A stretch of 64,000 bases of DNA from Ensifer canadensis. Lineage in GTDB: Bacteria > Pseudomonadota > Alphaproteobacteria > Rhizobiales > Rhizobiaceae. Below the pieces are notes generated by a model. That model searched no databases. It was not told the DNA's origin and saw nothing but the letters and a program-made list of their open reading frames with translations. Each line of letters starts with the position of its first letter. The first letter of the stretch is position 1. A program made the translations under genes and the position numbers. The stretch is taken from contig NZ_CP083370.1 in the NCBI RefSeq assembly GCF_017488845.2, positions 2,966,501-3,030,500 on the forward strand, in the 5' to 3' direction. This document shows, in pieces, positions 46,720-56,700 of the stretch.

Positions 46720-47721
46720 ATGGCGTCTTTCTCCGTCCTCGATCTCTCCCCGATCACCGAAGGCGGCAGCGTCGCCCAATCGCTCGAAAACTCGCGGCTC
46801 TTGGCGCAGGCGGCCGAAGAAAACGGCTACAAGCGGTTCTGGCGGGCCGAACACCACGGCATGAAGGGCATTGCCAGCGCTGCGACCTCGATTGTCATCT
46901 CCCATGTCGCAGCGGGAACGAAGACGATCCGCGTCGGCTCCGGCGGTATCATGTTGCCGAACCATTCGCCGCTGGTGATTGCCGAGCAGTTCGGCACACT
47001 TGCCGCCCTTTATCCCGGCCGGATCGATCTCGGGCTTGGGCGGGCGCCGGGCACCGACATGCGCACCGCCCAGGCGCTCCGCCGCAATATGGAGGCGAGC
47101 GCCAACAACTTCCCCAATGACGTCGTCGAACTGCAGGCACTGCTCGGCCCCATCGCCGAGGATCAGAAGATCATCGCGGTTCCGGGTTCCGACACCAATG
47201 TGCCGATCTGGCTGCTCGGATCGAGCCACTACAGCGCCCATCTCGCCGGCATGCTCGGTTTGCCCTTTGCCTTTGCCTCGCATTTCGCGCCCGACATGCT
47301 GCTGTCGGCGCTCGAGATCTATCGCGAGCGCTTCACGCCCTCGGAGACGCTGGACAAGCCGCACGTGATGGTCGGCGTCATGGGCGTGGCAGCTGCCACC
47401 GACGAGGAGGCGAACTACCTCTTCACGTCGATGCAGCAATCCTTTGTCGCCCTGCGGCGCAACGCCCGCGGCCGGTTCCCGGCACCGGTCGCATCCATGG
47501 ACGGGCTATGGAGTTCGGACGAGAAGATCTTTGTCGATCATGCGATGTCCTATGCCATCGTCGGCGGGCCGGAGACGATCCGCAGAAAGATCGAAACGTT
47601 CCTCGACCAGACCAAGGCCGACGAACTGATCATCTCCATGCCGATCTTCGACATGGATGCCCGGCTCAAGTCGCTTCGGCTTTTCGCCGAAGCGCAGCAG
47701 GAGCTTGCCAAGGCGGCCTGA
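46720..47721 (+). CDS. LLM-class flavin-dependent oxidoreductase
   Basis: A 333-aa protein with the luciferase-like TIM barrel: [55 protein letters not shown], and [13 protein letters not shown]. Members use reduced flavin to oxidise small substrates; this subgroup (YhbW-like) has unknown substrate. Divergent from ruvC. Confidence 0.92.
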   Translation: MASFSVLDLSPITEGGSVAQSLENSRLLAQAAEENGYKRFWRAEHHGMKGIASAATSIVISHVAAGTKTIRVGSGGIMLPNHSPLVIAEQFGTLAALYPGRIDLGLGRAPGTDMRTAQALRRNMEASANNFPNDVVELQALLGPIAEDQKIIAVPGSDTNVPIWLLGSSHYSAHLAGMLGLPFAFASHFAPDMLLSALEIYRERFTPSETLDKPHVMVGVMGVAAATDEEANYLFTSMQQSFVALRRNARGRFPAPVASMDGLWSSDEKIFVDHAMSYAIVGGPETIRRKIETFLDQTKADELIISMPIFDMDARLKSLRLFAEAQQELAKAA

Positions 47722-47725
47722 CTGA

Positions 47726-48361
47726 TCAGCCGTTCGCGCCCCGAAAGGCCGGCAGGATCTCGTCGATGCGATCGAAGAAACGATCCGGCCCGAGCGATTT
47801 CAGAAACGCGGGATCGGCGTAACCCCAGCCGACGGCGCCCGCCGCAATGCGTACTTTGCGGGCTGCCTCGATGTCGCGAGCCTCGTCGCCGATCGCAAGC
47901 ATCCGCGAAGGATCGATACCAGCAAACTTGACGACCCTCTTGAAATGCTGCGCCTTGCCGAACAGCGTGGCGCCGCATTCGAACAGGTCGATAGCGCCAG
48001 CGGTCTCGCCTAGCGCCTTGCGAACGGCCGCTTCGCCATTCGAACTGACGACCGCGATGCCGATGCCAGCCGACTTCAGCGCCGTCAGCATGCCCGAAAC
48101 GCCGGGGAAAAGCTGGATGGCCCGAGCCTGGGCGGCCATTTCCTGCCGCATGAAAGTGGCGATCTGCGGCAGTTTCCACATCGGTACGCCGAGATGCGCG
48201 ATGATCTCGCGACTGCCCATGGCGCGCAGCCCCTTGAACTCCTCGACCGTGAGCTGGCGAAACCCGAAGCGCGCGGCAGCAAGGTTGCTCGCCGCCATGA
48301 ACAGCTCCGCCGTATCGGCGAGTGTACCGTCGAAGTCGAAGATCGCGAACTCATACGCCAT
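47726..48361 (-). CDS. HAD-family hydrolase
   Basis: A 211-aa HAD phosphatase with motif I FDFDGTLADT (nucleophile Asp), motif II VVSSN, motif III Lys near FKRVVKF and motif IV AIGDEARDIEAAR. It is similar to phosphoglycolate phosphatases, but the substrate is not known. It converges with the LLM gene, the two stops being 4 bp apart. Confidence 0.92.
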   Translation of the reverse strand: MAYEFAIFDFDGTLADTAELFMAASNLAAARFGFRQLTVEEFKGLRAMGSREIIAHLGVPMWKLPQIATFMRQEMAAQARAIQLFPGVSGMLTALKSAGIGIAVVSSNGEAAVRKALGETAGAIDLFECGATLFGKAQHFKRVVKFAGIDPSRMLAIGDEARDIEAARKVRIAAGAVGWGYADPAFLKSLGPDRFFDRIDEILPAFRGANG

Positions 48362-48390
48362 CGGTCACATCCCATCGGTGACGCCCAAAG

Positions 48391-48419
48391 AAAAACCCGT
48401 GCCCTTTAGGACACGGGTA
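48391..48419 (-). terminator. yebC terminator
   Basis: On the minus strand ACCCGTGTCCT and GGGCACGGGT form a hairpin followed by TTTTTC. It lies about 135 bp after the yebC stop, beyond the RIME1-like repeat, and just upstream of the HAD gene. Confidence 0.7.
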
Positions 48420-48430
48420 GATCAAGACGT

Positions 48431-48536
48431 CTACAGCGCGGTGCGTCCGATTGGACGCGCAAGGGTCGCTGTAGCACTTTGAATTGCTGCATGTTTTTGT
48501 CCCTAAATCGGATGGGACTTAAGGAGACATGCAGTA
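48431..48536 (-). repeat. RIME1-like two-hairpin repeat, full copy
   Basis: About 106 bp: CTACAGCG...CGCTGTAG hairpin, then CTGCATG...CATGCAG hairpin. It lies 18 bp after the yebC stop. Confidence 0.85.
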
Positions 48537-48553
48537 GGCCTGAAAAAATCGGA

Positions 48554-49300
48554 TCAGGCCGAAAGCTTCGCCATGACCTCATCGGACACTTCGAAGTTCG
48601 AATAGACGTTCTGCACGTCGTCGTCGTCTTCAAGAATGTCGATGAGCTTCATCAGCGACTGCGCCTTCTCCTCGTCAACAGGCACGGTGTTCTGGGCTTT
48701 CCAGATCGCATTGACGGTCTCGGCTTCGCCGAGCGTGTCTTCCAGAGCCTTGGAGACTTCGCCGATCGCTTCGAAACCGCAGATGATCGTGTGGCCGTCC
48801 TCGTCGGTGGTCACGTCGTCGGCACCGGCTTCGATCGCCGCTTCCATCACCTTGTCGGCGTCGCCGACCGAAAGCTTGTAGGTGATCTCGCCGACACGGT
48901 CGAAGGAGAAGGAAACCGAACCGGTTTCACCAAGCGCGCCACCCGCCTTGGTGAAGGTCGAGCGGACGTTGGAGGCGGTTCGGTTGCGGTTGTCGGTCAA
49001 CGCCTCGACGATAACAGCGACGCCGCCCGGGCCATAACCTTCGTAACGGACTTCTTCGTAGTTCTCCGCGTCGCCGCCGGAGGCCTTCTTGATCGCCCGT
49101 TCGATGTTGTCCTTCGGCATCGATTGCGCCTTGGCGTTCTGGATCGCCAGACGCAGGCGCGCGTTCATCGACGGATCGGGCATGCCGGTCTTCGCCGCAA
49201 CCGTGATTTCGCGCGCGAGCTTGGAAAACATTTTCGAGCGCACCGCATCCTGACGGCCCTTGCGGTGCATGATGTTCTTGAACTGTGAATGGCCAGCCAT
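48554..49300 (-). CDS. yebC: YebC/PmpR-family transcriptional regulator
   Basis: A 248-aa protein of the YebC family ([20 protein letters not shown], then [20 protein letters not shown] and [20 protein letters not shown]). Members bind DNA or act at the ribosome to help translation of polyproline stretches. In Rhizobiales it commonly lies upstream of ruvC; here two genes are in between. Confidence 0.95.
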   Translation of the reverse strand: MAGHSQFKNIMHRKGRQDAVRSKMFSKLAREITVAAKTGMPDPSMNARLRLAIQNAKAQSMPKDNIERAIKKASGGDAENYEEVRYEGYGPGGVAVIVEALTDNRNRTASNVRSTFTKAGGALGETGSVSFSFDRVGEITYKLSVGDADKVMEAAIEAGADDVTTDEDGHTIICGFEAIGEVSKALEDTLGEAETVNAIWKAQNTVPVDEEKAQSLMKLIDILEDDDDVQNVYSNFEVSDEVMAKLSA

Positions 49301-49386
49301 GGCACCCTCTGCATGCATGAATTTGAATGGAATGGGGCGCCTTATAGTTTTATTGCCGCTTTCCGTCCAGCAGGGGGCGTTTCTTT

Positions 49387-49884
49387 TCAGTTGGCGGAGA
49401 TGCGCCCGCGACTGAGAACGAAGGCATGGCCGTCGTCGCGGCGGCAGGAAAGGCCCGTTCGTTCCGAGATGCAGGAAAAGGGCCCGCCCTGCCATGTCAC
49501 CCCATATTCGAGGATCGGCCCGGCCGAACAGCAGCTCGGATCTCCGACCTCGCGATTGATCGTTGCCGCGCCGGCCCGTCCGAGCGTTGCCCTGACGTAA
49601 CGCGGCGCGATGATATCGCAGGAAAGTTCCGGCCCGCCGTCGGCAGGCTGATAGGTCGGCGTGCCGCCCGCGGGCGTGTAGATGCAGCCGATATTGCCCG
49701 ATGGCATCACGAACTCTTCCTGCTCGGCAACGGGCGCGACAGTCGCCTGGGGAACAGCTTGCGGGTGCTGGGTGTCGGGAGGCGGCATGCGCGGTGCAGG
49801 CGCGCCTCCGGCCAGAGCTGCCGTTGCCAAAACCATTGTTGAAAAGGACAGAAACGCAACGACGCCGGCTGCAAACATTCTCAT
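49387..49884 (-). CDS. Exported protein of unknown function
   Basis: A 165-aa protein with signal peptide ([21 protein letters not shown]) and a Pro-rich linker. A ~115-residue domain follows with several Cys ([39 protein letters not shown]), probably held by disulfides. Similar small periplasmic proteins occur in alphaproteobacteria, but I cannot name a function. Confidence 0.8.
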   Translation of the reverse strand: MRMFAAGVVAFLSFSTMVLATAALAGGAPAPRMPPPDTQHPQAVPQATVAPVAEQEEFVMPSGNIGCIYTPAGGTPTYQPADGGPELSCDIIAPRYVRATLGRAGAATINREVGDPSCCSAGPILEYGVTWQGGPFSCISERTGLSCRRDDGHAFVLSRGRISAN

Positions 49885-49900
49885 TGGGCAATCCCGATGT

Positions 49901-50737
49901 TCAGACTCCCTGGAGGATATAAATCAGCGGTTTGCTTGGCAAGGAACGCAGCGAGACTTTGACGCTCGCTCCAGTCGCGAAGCTCTTGTCGAAATCGTCG
50001 CCGAACATGTCGAGGAAGGCGTCGATCGGGGGACCGCGTCGATGCATCGGCAAGATCAGCGCCGCGCGCAGCCGCGAAACGACGCGACTCATGCTTTCGG
50101 CCCCCATCGTCAGCCCGCCATCGACCGGTACCATCAGCACGTCGAGCCTGCCGATCTGCCGGTAGTGGCTGTCATCGAGCTCGTGGTGCAGATGGCCGAG
50201 ATGGCCAATGCACAGACCCGCCACCTCGAAGATGAAGATGGAATTGCCATCATGCTCCATCGTCATGGCGCCGGAGCGGATGTCCGTGGTGACATTGCGG
50301 ATATAGGCATCGCCGACGACGAGGTCGTGTCGCGCCGGCTCGCCGTCTTCACCCCAACCATGCAGCACCGTGCGGATCGCCGGATCCGGCGTCAAAGTGT
50401 AGTGGCTGGAATGCGCCTTGTTCATCGTCACCACGGTCGGCGGCGCCGACGGACGGAACCAGCCATTATAGTCCGTGGCGATCGAAACACCGCCCGGTGT
50501 CTCGATCAAAAAGGTCGAGTGGCCGAGATAGGTGATCGTCACTTCGCCAGCGACCATCTGCCCCTTCGTTGCGGCGGCCGGTGTGAAACTGGCGAAAGTG
50601 GCCTGCGGCAACGCCTCGGCGATCGCCTGGCATTGGCTCACTTGTGCGGGCGCTGCCTGTGCATGCGCGGCCGACGGCCAGAAGGCATGCAGAAGCCAGA
50701 TCGCGGCAAAAGTGTAGGCAAGGTAGCGGAGCATCAT
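49901..50737 (-). CDS. Periplasmic metallo-beta-lactamase-fold protein
   Basis: A 278-aa protein with signal peptide (LAYTFAAIWLLHAFWPSAAHA) and an MBL fold: ITYLGHSTFLIETPGG, a second-strand region VTMNKAHSSHYTL, and GLCIGHLGHLHHEL. The usual HxHxDH metal motif is replaced by H-S-S-H, so metal binding is changed or shared with other His residues. The substrate is unknown. The type is similar to the UlaG-like branch of the superfamily. Confidence 0.8.
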   Translation of the reverse strand: MMLRYLAYTFAAIWLLHAFWPSAAHAQAAPAQVSQCQAIAEALPQATFASFTPAAATKGQMVAGEVTITYLGHSTFLIETPGGVSIATDYNGWFRPSAPPTVVTMNKAHSSHYTLTPDPAIRTVLHGWGEDGEPARHDLVVGDAYIRNVTTDIRSGAMTMEHDGNSIFIFEVAGLCIGHLGHLHHELDDSHYRQIGRLDVLMVPVDGGLTMGAESMSRVVSRLRAALILPMHRRGPPIDAFLDMFGDDFDKSFATGASVKVSLRSLPSKPLIYILQGV

Positions 50738-50976
50738 CCATCACCTTTCACACCGCGCGCGCATGACCTGTGCTCAAGCACGTCAGACTTGGGTACAGGT
50801 CATGCGGCCGTTGACAGTATCGGCAGTGAACGCGTCAGTTCGAGAAACGCTGCCGTCACGGGCGAAAGGAGGATTGTTCAAGCGCGCCGTAACGTCCAGC
50901 GACAAAGCTGCATCAAGCACTCACGTTTGCGTCATTGTGCTGGCATTGCGAACAGCGGCGCGCGTCCTGTTCACAG

Positions 50977-51007
50977 CAAAACGCCCCGGCGCTGCCACCG
51001 GGGCGTT
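50977..51007 (-). terminator. RND operon terminator
   Basis: On the minus strand AACGCCCCGG and CCGGGGCGTT form a strong stem followed by TTGC, 25 bp after the RND pump stop. Confidence 0.8.
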
Positions 51008-51031
51008 GGATCACAAGCAACAGCGCTCGTG

Positions 51032-54000
51032 TTACTCGGCCGGCGTCGCCATCGGCTCGCTCGCCGCAACCGGCTTGCGCCGGCGGAACGAGCGCAGCGT
51101 AACGTAGAAGACCGGCGTCAGGAACAGGCCAAGGAAGGTCACGCCGAGCATGCCGGAGAACACCGCCGTTCCGAGCGACTGGCGCATTTCGGCACCGGGT
51201 CCCGTGGCGATCATCAGCGGCACGACGCCGAGGATGAAGGCGAAGGCAGTCATCAGGATCGGCCGCAGACGCAACTGGCTGGCCTCGACCGCCGCTTCGA
51301 TCGGTGTTTTCCCCTCATCCTCGCCCTGGCGGGCGAACTCGACAATCAGGATCGCGTTCTTCGCAGCAAGCCCGATCAGCACGATCAACCCGATCTGGGT
51401 CAGCACGTTGTTGTCGAGCCCCCGTAGGAAAACGCCGATGAGTGCCGAGAGCACACCGAGCGGCACGATCAGGATGATCGCCAGCGGCAGGACCCAGCTT
51501 TCATACTGCGCTGCCAGCGCCAGGAACACAAAGACGACCGACAGCGCGAAGATGAAGACCGCGGTGTTGCCCGTCTGGCGCTCCTGGAAGGCGAGTTCCG
51601 TCCACTCGAACGATGTGCCTTGTGGCAGCATCTGGGCCGCAAGCGCCTCCATCTTGTCGAGGCTCGTGCCGGTCGAGACACCCGGCGCCGGGTTGCCCTG
51701 CAACGGTACCGAGACATACATATTGTATCGCTGCACCAAGGCGGGACCCGCAGTGTCGCGAATCTCGACCAGTGTGCCCATGGGCACCAGTGCGCCGGTG
51801 GCAGAGCGGACCTTCAGCGCCAGGATGTCGTCGCGCTCCAGACGGTACTGCTGGTCGGCCTGTGCCCGCACCTGATAGACGCGGCCAAAGGCATTGAAGT
51901 CGTTGACATAGGATGTGCCGAGATTGATCGACAGTGCCTCGAAGATGTTCGGGATTGGCACGTTCAAGGTCCTCGCCTTGTCGCGATCGATCGCCAGGAA
52001 GTATTGCGGGCTCGACGCCGAGAACGTCGTGAAGACGCCGGTCAGCCCCTCGGTCTGGTTGGCAGCACCCATCATCTGGTAGGCCAGCCCCAGCACGCGG
52101 CGCATGTCGGCACTCTGCCGGTCGACAATCTGCATTTTGAAGCCGCCGGAGTTGCCGATGCCACGCACCGACGGCGGGGGAACGGCGATGATGAAGGCCT
52201 CCTGGATACTTTGCAGGCTGCCATAGAGTTGGCCGATGATCTGGTTGGCGCTCTCGCCGTGCTTGAGCCGCTCCTCGAAGCTCTCGAAGGACGCGAAGAT
52301 GACACCGGCATTGGACGCATTGGTGAAGGTCGCGCCGTTGAAACCGGCGAAGGCGACGGCGTTTTTCACGCCGGGCACTTCCTGGATGATCTTCGAAGCG
52401 CGCTTGACCACCGCATCGGTCCGATCGAGCGACGCGCCGTCGGGAAGCTGGATGACGACGATGGCATAACCCTGGTCCATGGTCGGTACGAAGCCGCTCG
52501 GCACGATCTGCGCCATGTACCAGGTGGCGCCAAGCAGGCCGACGAAGACGATGAGCGCCGCAGCGAGCGCCGTTTTTGTCGAAATCAGCTTGCGCACGAT
52601 CCAGGCGTAGCCTTCAGCCATGCGGTCGAAACCGTTGTTGAAGCCGTTTGCCAGCGACCGACCAAACCGGGTGAGCGGGTTGCCGCTTTCGTGGTGATTG
52701 TTCTCGTGCGGTTTCAACAGGATTGCCGCGAGCGCCGGCGACAGCGTCAGCGAATTGAAGGCGGAAATCACCGTCGCGACTGATATCGTGACGGCGAACT
52801 GCAGATAGAACTGGCCGGCAATACCGGGGATGAAGGCCGTCGGAATGAAGACGGCGGTCAGCACCAGCGAGATCGCGATGACCGCTGCCCCCACTTCGTC
52901 CATGGTCACGTGCGACGCCTCGCGCGGGGTCATGCCGCGCGCCAGGTTTCGTTCGACGTTCTCGACCACGACGATGGCATCGTCGACGACGATGCCGATC
53001 GCCAGCACCAGGCCGAACAATGTCAGCATATTGAGCGAGAAGCCGAAGGCGTAGAGGAAAGCGAAGGTGCCGACCAGCGACACCGGGATCGCCACGATCG
53101 GGATGATCGCTGTGCGCCAGGATTGCAGGAAGATGAGAACCACGAGCGCCACCAGAATGGCGGCTTCGCCGATCGTCTTGTAGACCTCGTTGATCGATTC
53201 GGAGATGAACTCGGTCGGGTTGTAGACGATCCGGTATTCGAGGCCCTCCGGAAAGTCCTTCGAAACGTCCGTCATCACCTTCTGGATCGCGTCGGCCGCG
53301 TCGAGCGCGTTGGTACCCGGCCGCGAGAAGATGCCGAGCGCCACGGCCGGGCTGCCGTCCAGATAGCTGTTGTTGACGTATTCGCGGGCGCCGAGTTCGA
53401 TGCGCGCCACGTCCTGCAGCTGCACCAGCCGTCCGCTCTCCGTCGCCTTGACGATGACGTAGCGGAACTGGCGGGCATCGCTGAAGCGGCCGTCGGTGGT
53501 AACAGTATATTGGAACGCGCTGTCGCCCGGTGTCGGCGGCGCGCCGATCGAACCGCCCGAGACCTGCACGTTCTGCTCGCGCAACGCCTGCACGACGTCG
53601 CCTGCCGTCATTCCGTAGGCCGAGAGCTTTTCCGGATCGAGCCAGACGCGCAGCGCATATTCACGCTCGCCGAACAGGATGACGTCACCGACGCCGTCGA
53701 GACGGACCAGCAGGTCGCGGATGCGGGTGCGGGCATAGTTCGAGACGTAGAGCTGGTCGTAACGTTCGTTCGGCGACAGCAGATGCACGACCATCATCAG
53801 GTCGGGTGAACTTTTCGCCGTAGTGATGCCGATGCGCCGGACATCTTCGGGCAGGCGCGGTTCGGCGATGGACACGCGGTTCTGCACCAGAACCTGGGCC
53901 TGATCGAGGTCCGTTCCAAGCTTGAAGGTGATGGTCAGCGCCATCGAACCGTCGGCGGTCGAATAGGAGGACATGTAGAGCATGTTCTCGACGCCGTTGA

Positions 54001-54211
54001 TTTCCTGTTCCAGCGGCGTCGCCACCGTGTTGGCGATGGTTTCGGCATCGGCGCCCGGATAGGCCGCGCGAACGACGATGGTCGGCGGTGCGATTTCCGG
54101 ATACTGCGCCACAGGCAGCTGGAAGTAGGCGATGCTGCCGACGATCAGCAACACGATCGAAAGCACCGATGCGAAGATCGGCCGGTCTACGAAGAAATGG
54201 GCAAACCTCAT
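51032..54211 (-). CDS. RND-type multidrug efflux pump, inner membrane transporter
   Basis: A 1,059-aa HAE1-family RND transporter: membrane helix 1 at residues ~10-28, large periplasmic loops, and the proton-relay residues in GIVVDDAIVVVENVERN (two Asp in helix 4) and LIGLAAKNAILIVEFA (Lys in helix 10). Length and motifs are as in AcrB/MexB. It exports drugs or toxic compounds with the adaptor encoded just upstream. The start overlaps the adaptor stop (ATGA). No outer membrane channel gene is next to it. Confidence 0.96.
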   Translation of the reverse strand: MRFAHFFVDRPIFASVLSIVLLIVGSIAYFQLPVAQYPEIAPPTIVVRAAYPGADAETIANTVATPLEQEINGVENMLYMSSYSTADGSMALTITFKLGTDLDQAQVLVQNRVSIAEPRLPEDVRRIGITTAKSSPDLMMVVHLLSPNERYDQLYVSNYARTRIRDLLVRLDGVGDVILFGEREYALRVWLDPEKLSAYGMTAGDVVQALREQNVQVSGGSIGAPPTPGDSAFQYTVTTDGRFSDARQFRYVIVKATESGRLVQLQDVARIELGAREYVNNSYLDGSPAVALGIFSRPGTNALDAADAIQKVMTDVSKDFPEGLEYRIVYNPTEFISESINEVYKTIGEAAILVALVVLIFLQSWRTAIIPIVAIPVSLVGTFAFLYAFGFSLNMLTLFGLVLAIGIVVDDAIVVVENVERNLARGMTPREASHVTMDEVGAAVIAISLVLTAVFIPTAFIPGIAGQFYLQFAVTISVATVISAFNSLTLSPALAAILLKPHENNHHESGNPLTRFGRSLANGFNNGFDRMAEGYAWIVRKLISTKTALAAALIVFVGLLGATWYMAQIVPSGFVPTMDQGYAIVVIQLPDGASLDRTDAVVKRASKIIQEVPGVKNAVAFAGFNGATFTNASNAGVIFASFESFEERLKHGESANQIIGQLYGSLQSIQEAFIIAVPPPSVRGIGNSGGFKMQIVDRQSADMRRVLGLAYQMMGAANQTEGLTGVFTTFSASSPQYFLAIDRDKARTLNVPIPNIFEALSINLGTSYVNDFNAFGRVYQVRAQADQQYRLERDDILALKVRSATGALVPMGTLVEIRDTAGPALVQRYNMYVSVPLQGNPAPGVSTGTSLDKMEALAAQMLPQGTSFEWTELAFQERQTGNTAVFIFALSVVFVFLALAAQYESWVLPLAIILIVPLGVLSALIGVFLRGLDNNVLTQIGLIVLIGLAAKNAILIVEFARQGEDEGKTPIEAAVEASQLRLRPILMTAFAFILGVVPLMIATGPGAEMRQSLGTAVFSGMLGVTFLGLFLTPVFYVTLRSFRRRKPVAASEPMATPAE

Positions 54212-55362
54212 TGAGCGCTCCCCGTCGCTTGAGCTTCAGGAGGCAGTTCAACGATCTCGGGCTTCACCTTCGTGCCCGGACGTGCCCGCATCAGGCCGTT
54301 GACCACGATGGTTTCGTCGCCGGTCATACCGCTGCGGATGACACGATAGCCATGAAGCTTCGGACCGAGCCGCACCGGCTTGGTCGCAACGGTGCCGTCT
54401 TCGCGCACCTCATAAACGATGCGTTCGTTCTGGTCGGCGCCGATCGCTTCATCGGGAATGAGCACAGCCTTGTAGGTGTTCGAGCCCTCGAGTTCGGCGC
54501 GACCGAAGAGACCCGGCTGTAGCACGTAGTTGGGATTGTCGAAGCGCGCACGCACCCGCATCGTGCCGCTTGCCTGGTCCAGCCGGTTCTCGGCGAAATC
54601 GAGCTTGCCCTTGAACGGCGCCTCGTTGGAATCAGCGATGGTGACCATGACATCGAGCGCGCCGCCGCCCTCCTGAAGTGCGCTGCCGCGTTCGCGAGCA
54701 ACACGCGCATAGGAAAGCAGGCGACGCTCATCGACGTCGAAATAGAAGTCGATCGGATCGAGCGAAACGATCGTCGTCAGCACGGTCTGGTCCGCTTGAA
54801 CGAGGTTGCCGGTCGAGATCAGGCGGCGATCGACGCGGCCGGTCAGCGGTGCGATGATCGTCGTATAGTCGAGATCGAGCTTGGCGCGCTCGGCCGCGGC
54901 TTCCGCTCCGCGCACGGCGGCTTGCGCCGAAAGCAATTCCCGGCGGTGGTCATCGAGCGTCGAGACGGAGAGCGTGCCGGTTCCAGTCAGGGATTCCGTG
55001 CGCTTGAACTGTGTCTCGGCAAAGGCGAGAGACGAACGCGTCGACTCGAGCGTCGCCTCCGCCTGCGACAGCGCGGTGCGATAGGGGCGTTGGTCAATGA
55101 CGAAGAGCTTGTCGCCCTTCTTCACCAGGGCACCGTCGGTGAAGTTGACCTCGTCGAGATAGCCCCCGACGCGGGCGCGGACGGAAACTTCATCGACTGC
55201 CTCGAAGCGACCGATGAACTCGTCGCTGTCGATCACATCGCGAACGACCGGCTTGGCGGCAGTGACGGTGGGAAGCTGCGCATCCTGCGCGACGACGTTG
55301 GCTGCAGAGAAAAGGGAAATCGAAACGCCGAAAATCATCGGCAAATGCCATCTTGAATACAT
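54208..55362 (-). CDS. RND efflux periplasmic adaptor subunit
   Basis: A 384-aa membrane fusion protein (AcrA type). An N-terminal signal (LPMIFGVSISLFSAANVVAQ) is followed by a lipoyl-like domain (VRARVGGYLDEVNFTDGALV), a helical hairpin (about 100-165) and beta-barrel domains. No lipobox Cys is seen, so it is held by its signal or is soluble. The ATG at 55362 lies just downstream of a RIME1-like repeat. No regulator gene is adjacent. Confidence 0.94.
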   Translation of the reverse strand: MYSRWHLPMIFGVSISLFSAANVVAQDAQLPTVTAAKPVVRDVIDSDEFIGRFEAVDEVSVRARVGGYLDEVNFTDGALVKKGDKLFVIDQRPYRTALSQAEATLESTRSSLAFAETQFKRTESLTGTGTLSVSTLDDHRRELLSAQAAVRGAEAAAERAKLDLDYTTIIAPLTGRVDRRLISTGNLVQADQTVLTTIVSLDPIDFYFDVDERRLLSYARVARERGSALQEGGGALDVMVTIADSNEAPFKGKLDFAENRLDQASGTMRVRARFDNPNYVLQPGLFGRAELEGSNTYKAVLIPDEAIGADQNERIVYEVREDGTVATKPVRLGPKLHGYRVIRSGMTGDETIVVNGLMRARPGTKVKPEIVELPPEAQATGSAQ

Positions 55363-55382
55363 GCACGCTCTCCGAATGCACC

Positions 55383-55489
55383 GACAGCGCCGCGCGTCAT
55401 AGATGAAGCGCAAAAGGACGCTGTCACGCTTGAAACTCGCCGCATAATTTGCTCCTCAAATCGACGCCGATCCAAGGAATTATGCAGTA
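55383..55489 (-). repeat. RIME1-like repeat, diverged copy in the RND leader
   Basis: About 107 bp: GACAGCG...CGCTGTC hairpin, then CGCATAATTT...AATTATGCAG hairpin. The most diverged of the copies. It ends 20 bp before the start codon of the efflux adaptor, so it lies within the leader or replaces the promoter. Confidence 0.75.
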
Positions 55490-55699
55490 AAATCGAGAAC
55501 GCCCGGCACGGGACATTGGTCGTCCGAGTACCTGCGGCGACATTTCGAACCCGCAATCCTGTGCTGCGGATGGTACTCAGTATGGAAGACTTGCGAGCGT
55601 CAGCCGTGTCCGAACGGCGCTGACGTGGCGTTACCCTGCCATCATTTCGCCGGCTTGTCACCTTGAAAAAAATCAATTCCGGGAAGGTGATACGTGTGC

Positions 55700-55725
55700 A
55701 AACCCGCGCCTTGGTCAGGCGCGGG
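55700..55725 (-). terminator. Possible ymdB terminator
   Basis: On the minus strand CCCGCGCC and GGCGCGGG form a stem followed by only TTT, 42 bp after the gene's stop. Confidence 0.5.
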
Positions 55726-55767
55726 CGAGACGATCAGGCGACCGAAAATCATCAATCTGAGGATGGC

Positions 55768-56592
55768 TCAGGCCCAGAAATCCGGGATCGTTTCGGTCAA
55801 TCTCGGACCGAGGCGCAGCGGCGCGATCTTTTCGGCAAGGCCGGTGCGGTCGGAAATCTCAACGCCGAGGCCGCAGATGGTCGCCGGCCCCGATGCCGCC
55901 TCGAAACGCCCCTTCGGCATCTTCGAAATAAACCGGTTCAGCGGTTCTTCCTTGTCCATGCCGAGCGAGGAATCATAGTCGCCGCACATGCCGGCGTCAC
56001 TCATATAGGCGGTGCCGCCGTTGAGGATCTGATGATCGGCCGTCGGTACATGGGTGTGGGTGCCGACGACGAGGCTTGCCCGTCCGTCGACGAAGTGGCC
56101 GAAACACTGCTTCTCGCTCGTCGCCTCGGCATGAAAGTCGAAGACGATGGCGTCCGCCTGCTCGCCGAGCGGGCAGGCATCGAGGATCGCTTCGGCCGAT
56201 TTGAAGGGGTCGTCGAGTTCGGGGTGCATGAAGACGCGACCCATGACATTGGCAACCAGCACGCGTGCGCCGTTGCGGGCAAAGAACAGGTTCGATCCGC
56301 GCCCGGGCGTGCCCGCCGGATAGTTGGCCGGCCGTAAAAACTGGTCATGCCGCTCGCAGAAGACGACCGCCTCCTTCTGGTCCCAGACATGGTTGCCTGT
56401 GGTGACGACATCGGCACCGGCATTGATCGTCTCGAGAAAGATATCTTCGGTGATGCCGAAGCCGCCGGCGGCGTTCTCGCCGTTGACGATGACGAAGTCC
56501 AGCATGAGGTCACCGACCAGCCCCGGAAGACGCTCCCAGACCGCCGTGCGGCCCGTCTTGCCAACCATATCTCCCAGAAACAAAAGCCTCAT
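55768..56592 (-). CDS. YmdB-family metallophosphoesterase
   Basis: A 274-aa protein of the YmdB type, which in Bacillus is a 2',3'-cyclic nucleotide phosphodiesterase. Motifs: FLGDMVGKTGR, IVNGENAAGGFG, TTGNHVWDQKE and VVGTHTHVPTAD, giving the metal ligands. No signal peptide. It is downstream of 5-formyl-THF cyclo-ligase, separated by an interspersed repeat. Confidence 0.93.
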   Translation of the reverse strand: MRLLFLGDMVGKTGRTAVWERLPGLVGDLMLDFVIVNGENAAGGFGITEDIFLETINAGADVVTTGNHVWDQKEAVVFCERHDQFLRPANYPAGTPGRGSNLFFARNGARVLVANVMGRVFMHPELDDPFKSAEAILDACPLGEQADAIVFDFHAEATSEKQCFGHFVDGRASLVVGTHTHVPTADHQILNGGTAYMSDAGMCGDYDSSLGMDKEEPLNRFISKMPKGRFEAASGPATICGLGVEISDRTGLAEKIAPLRLGPRLTETIPDFWA

Positions 56593-56609
56593 GCCCGTTC
56601 AATCCCACC

Positions 56610-56673
56610 AGAGCAGTTCCAGGAGGTTTTGCGTCCGGAACTGCGTAAAACAACAAAGAGATAGAGCGTTTCC
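56610..56673. repeat. REP-like interspersed repeat
   Basis: GCAGTTCC...GGAACTGC forms a hairpin, followed by CGTAAAAC-AACAAAGAGATAGAGCGTTTCC-type sequence that I recognise as a common repeat of Rhizobiales genomes. It lies between ymdB-like and the cyclo-ligase gene. Confidence 0.5.
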
Positions 56674-56700
56674 AGGAATCCGTAGATTGCCTGAAACCCT

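Noticed and set aside
50763..51107. 114-codon frame after the RND terminator
   Set aside because: It crosses the terminator hairpin and runs into the pump gene on the other strand; no family.
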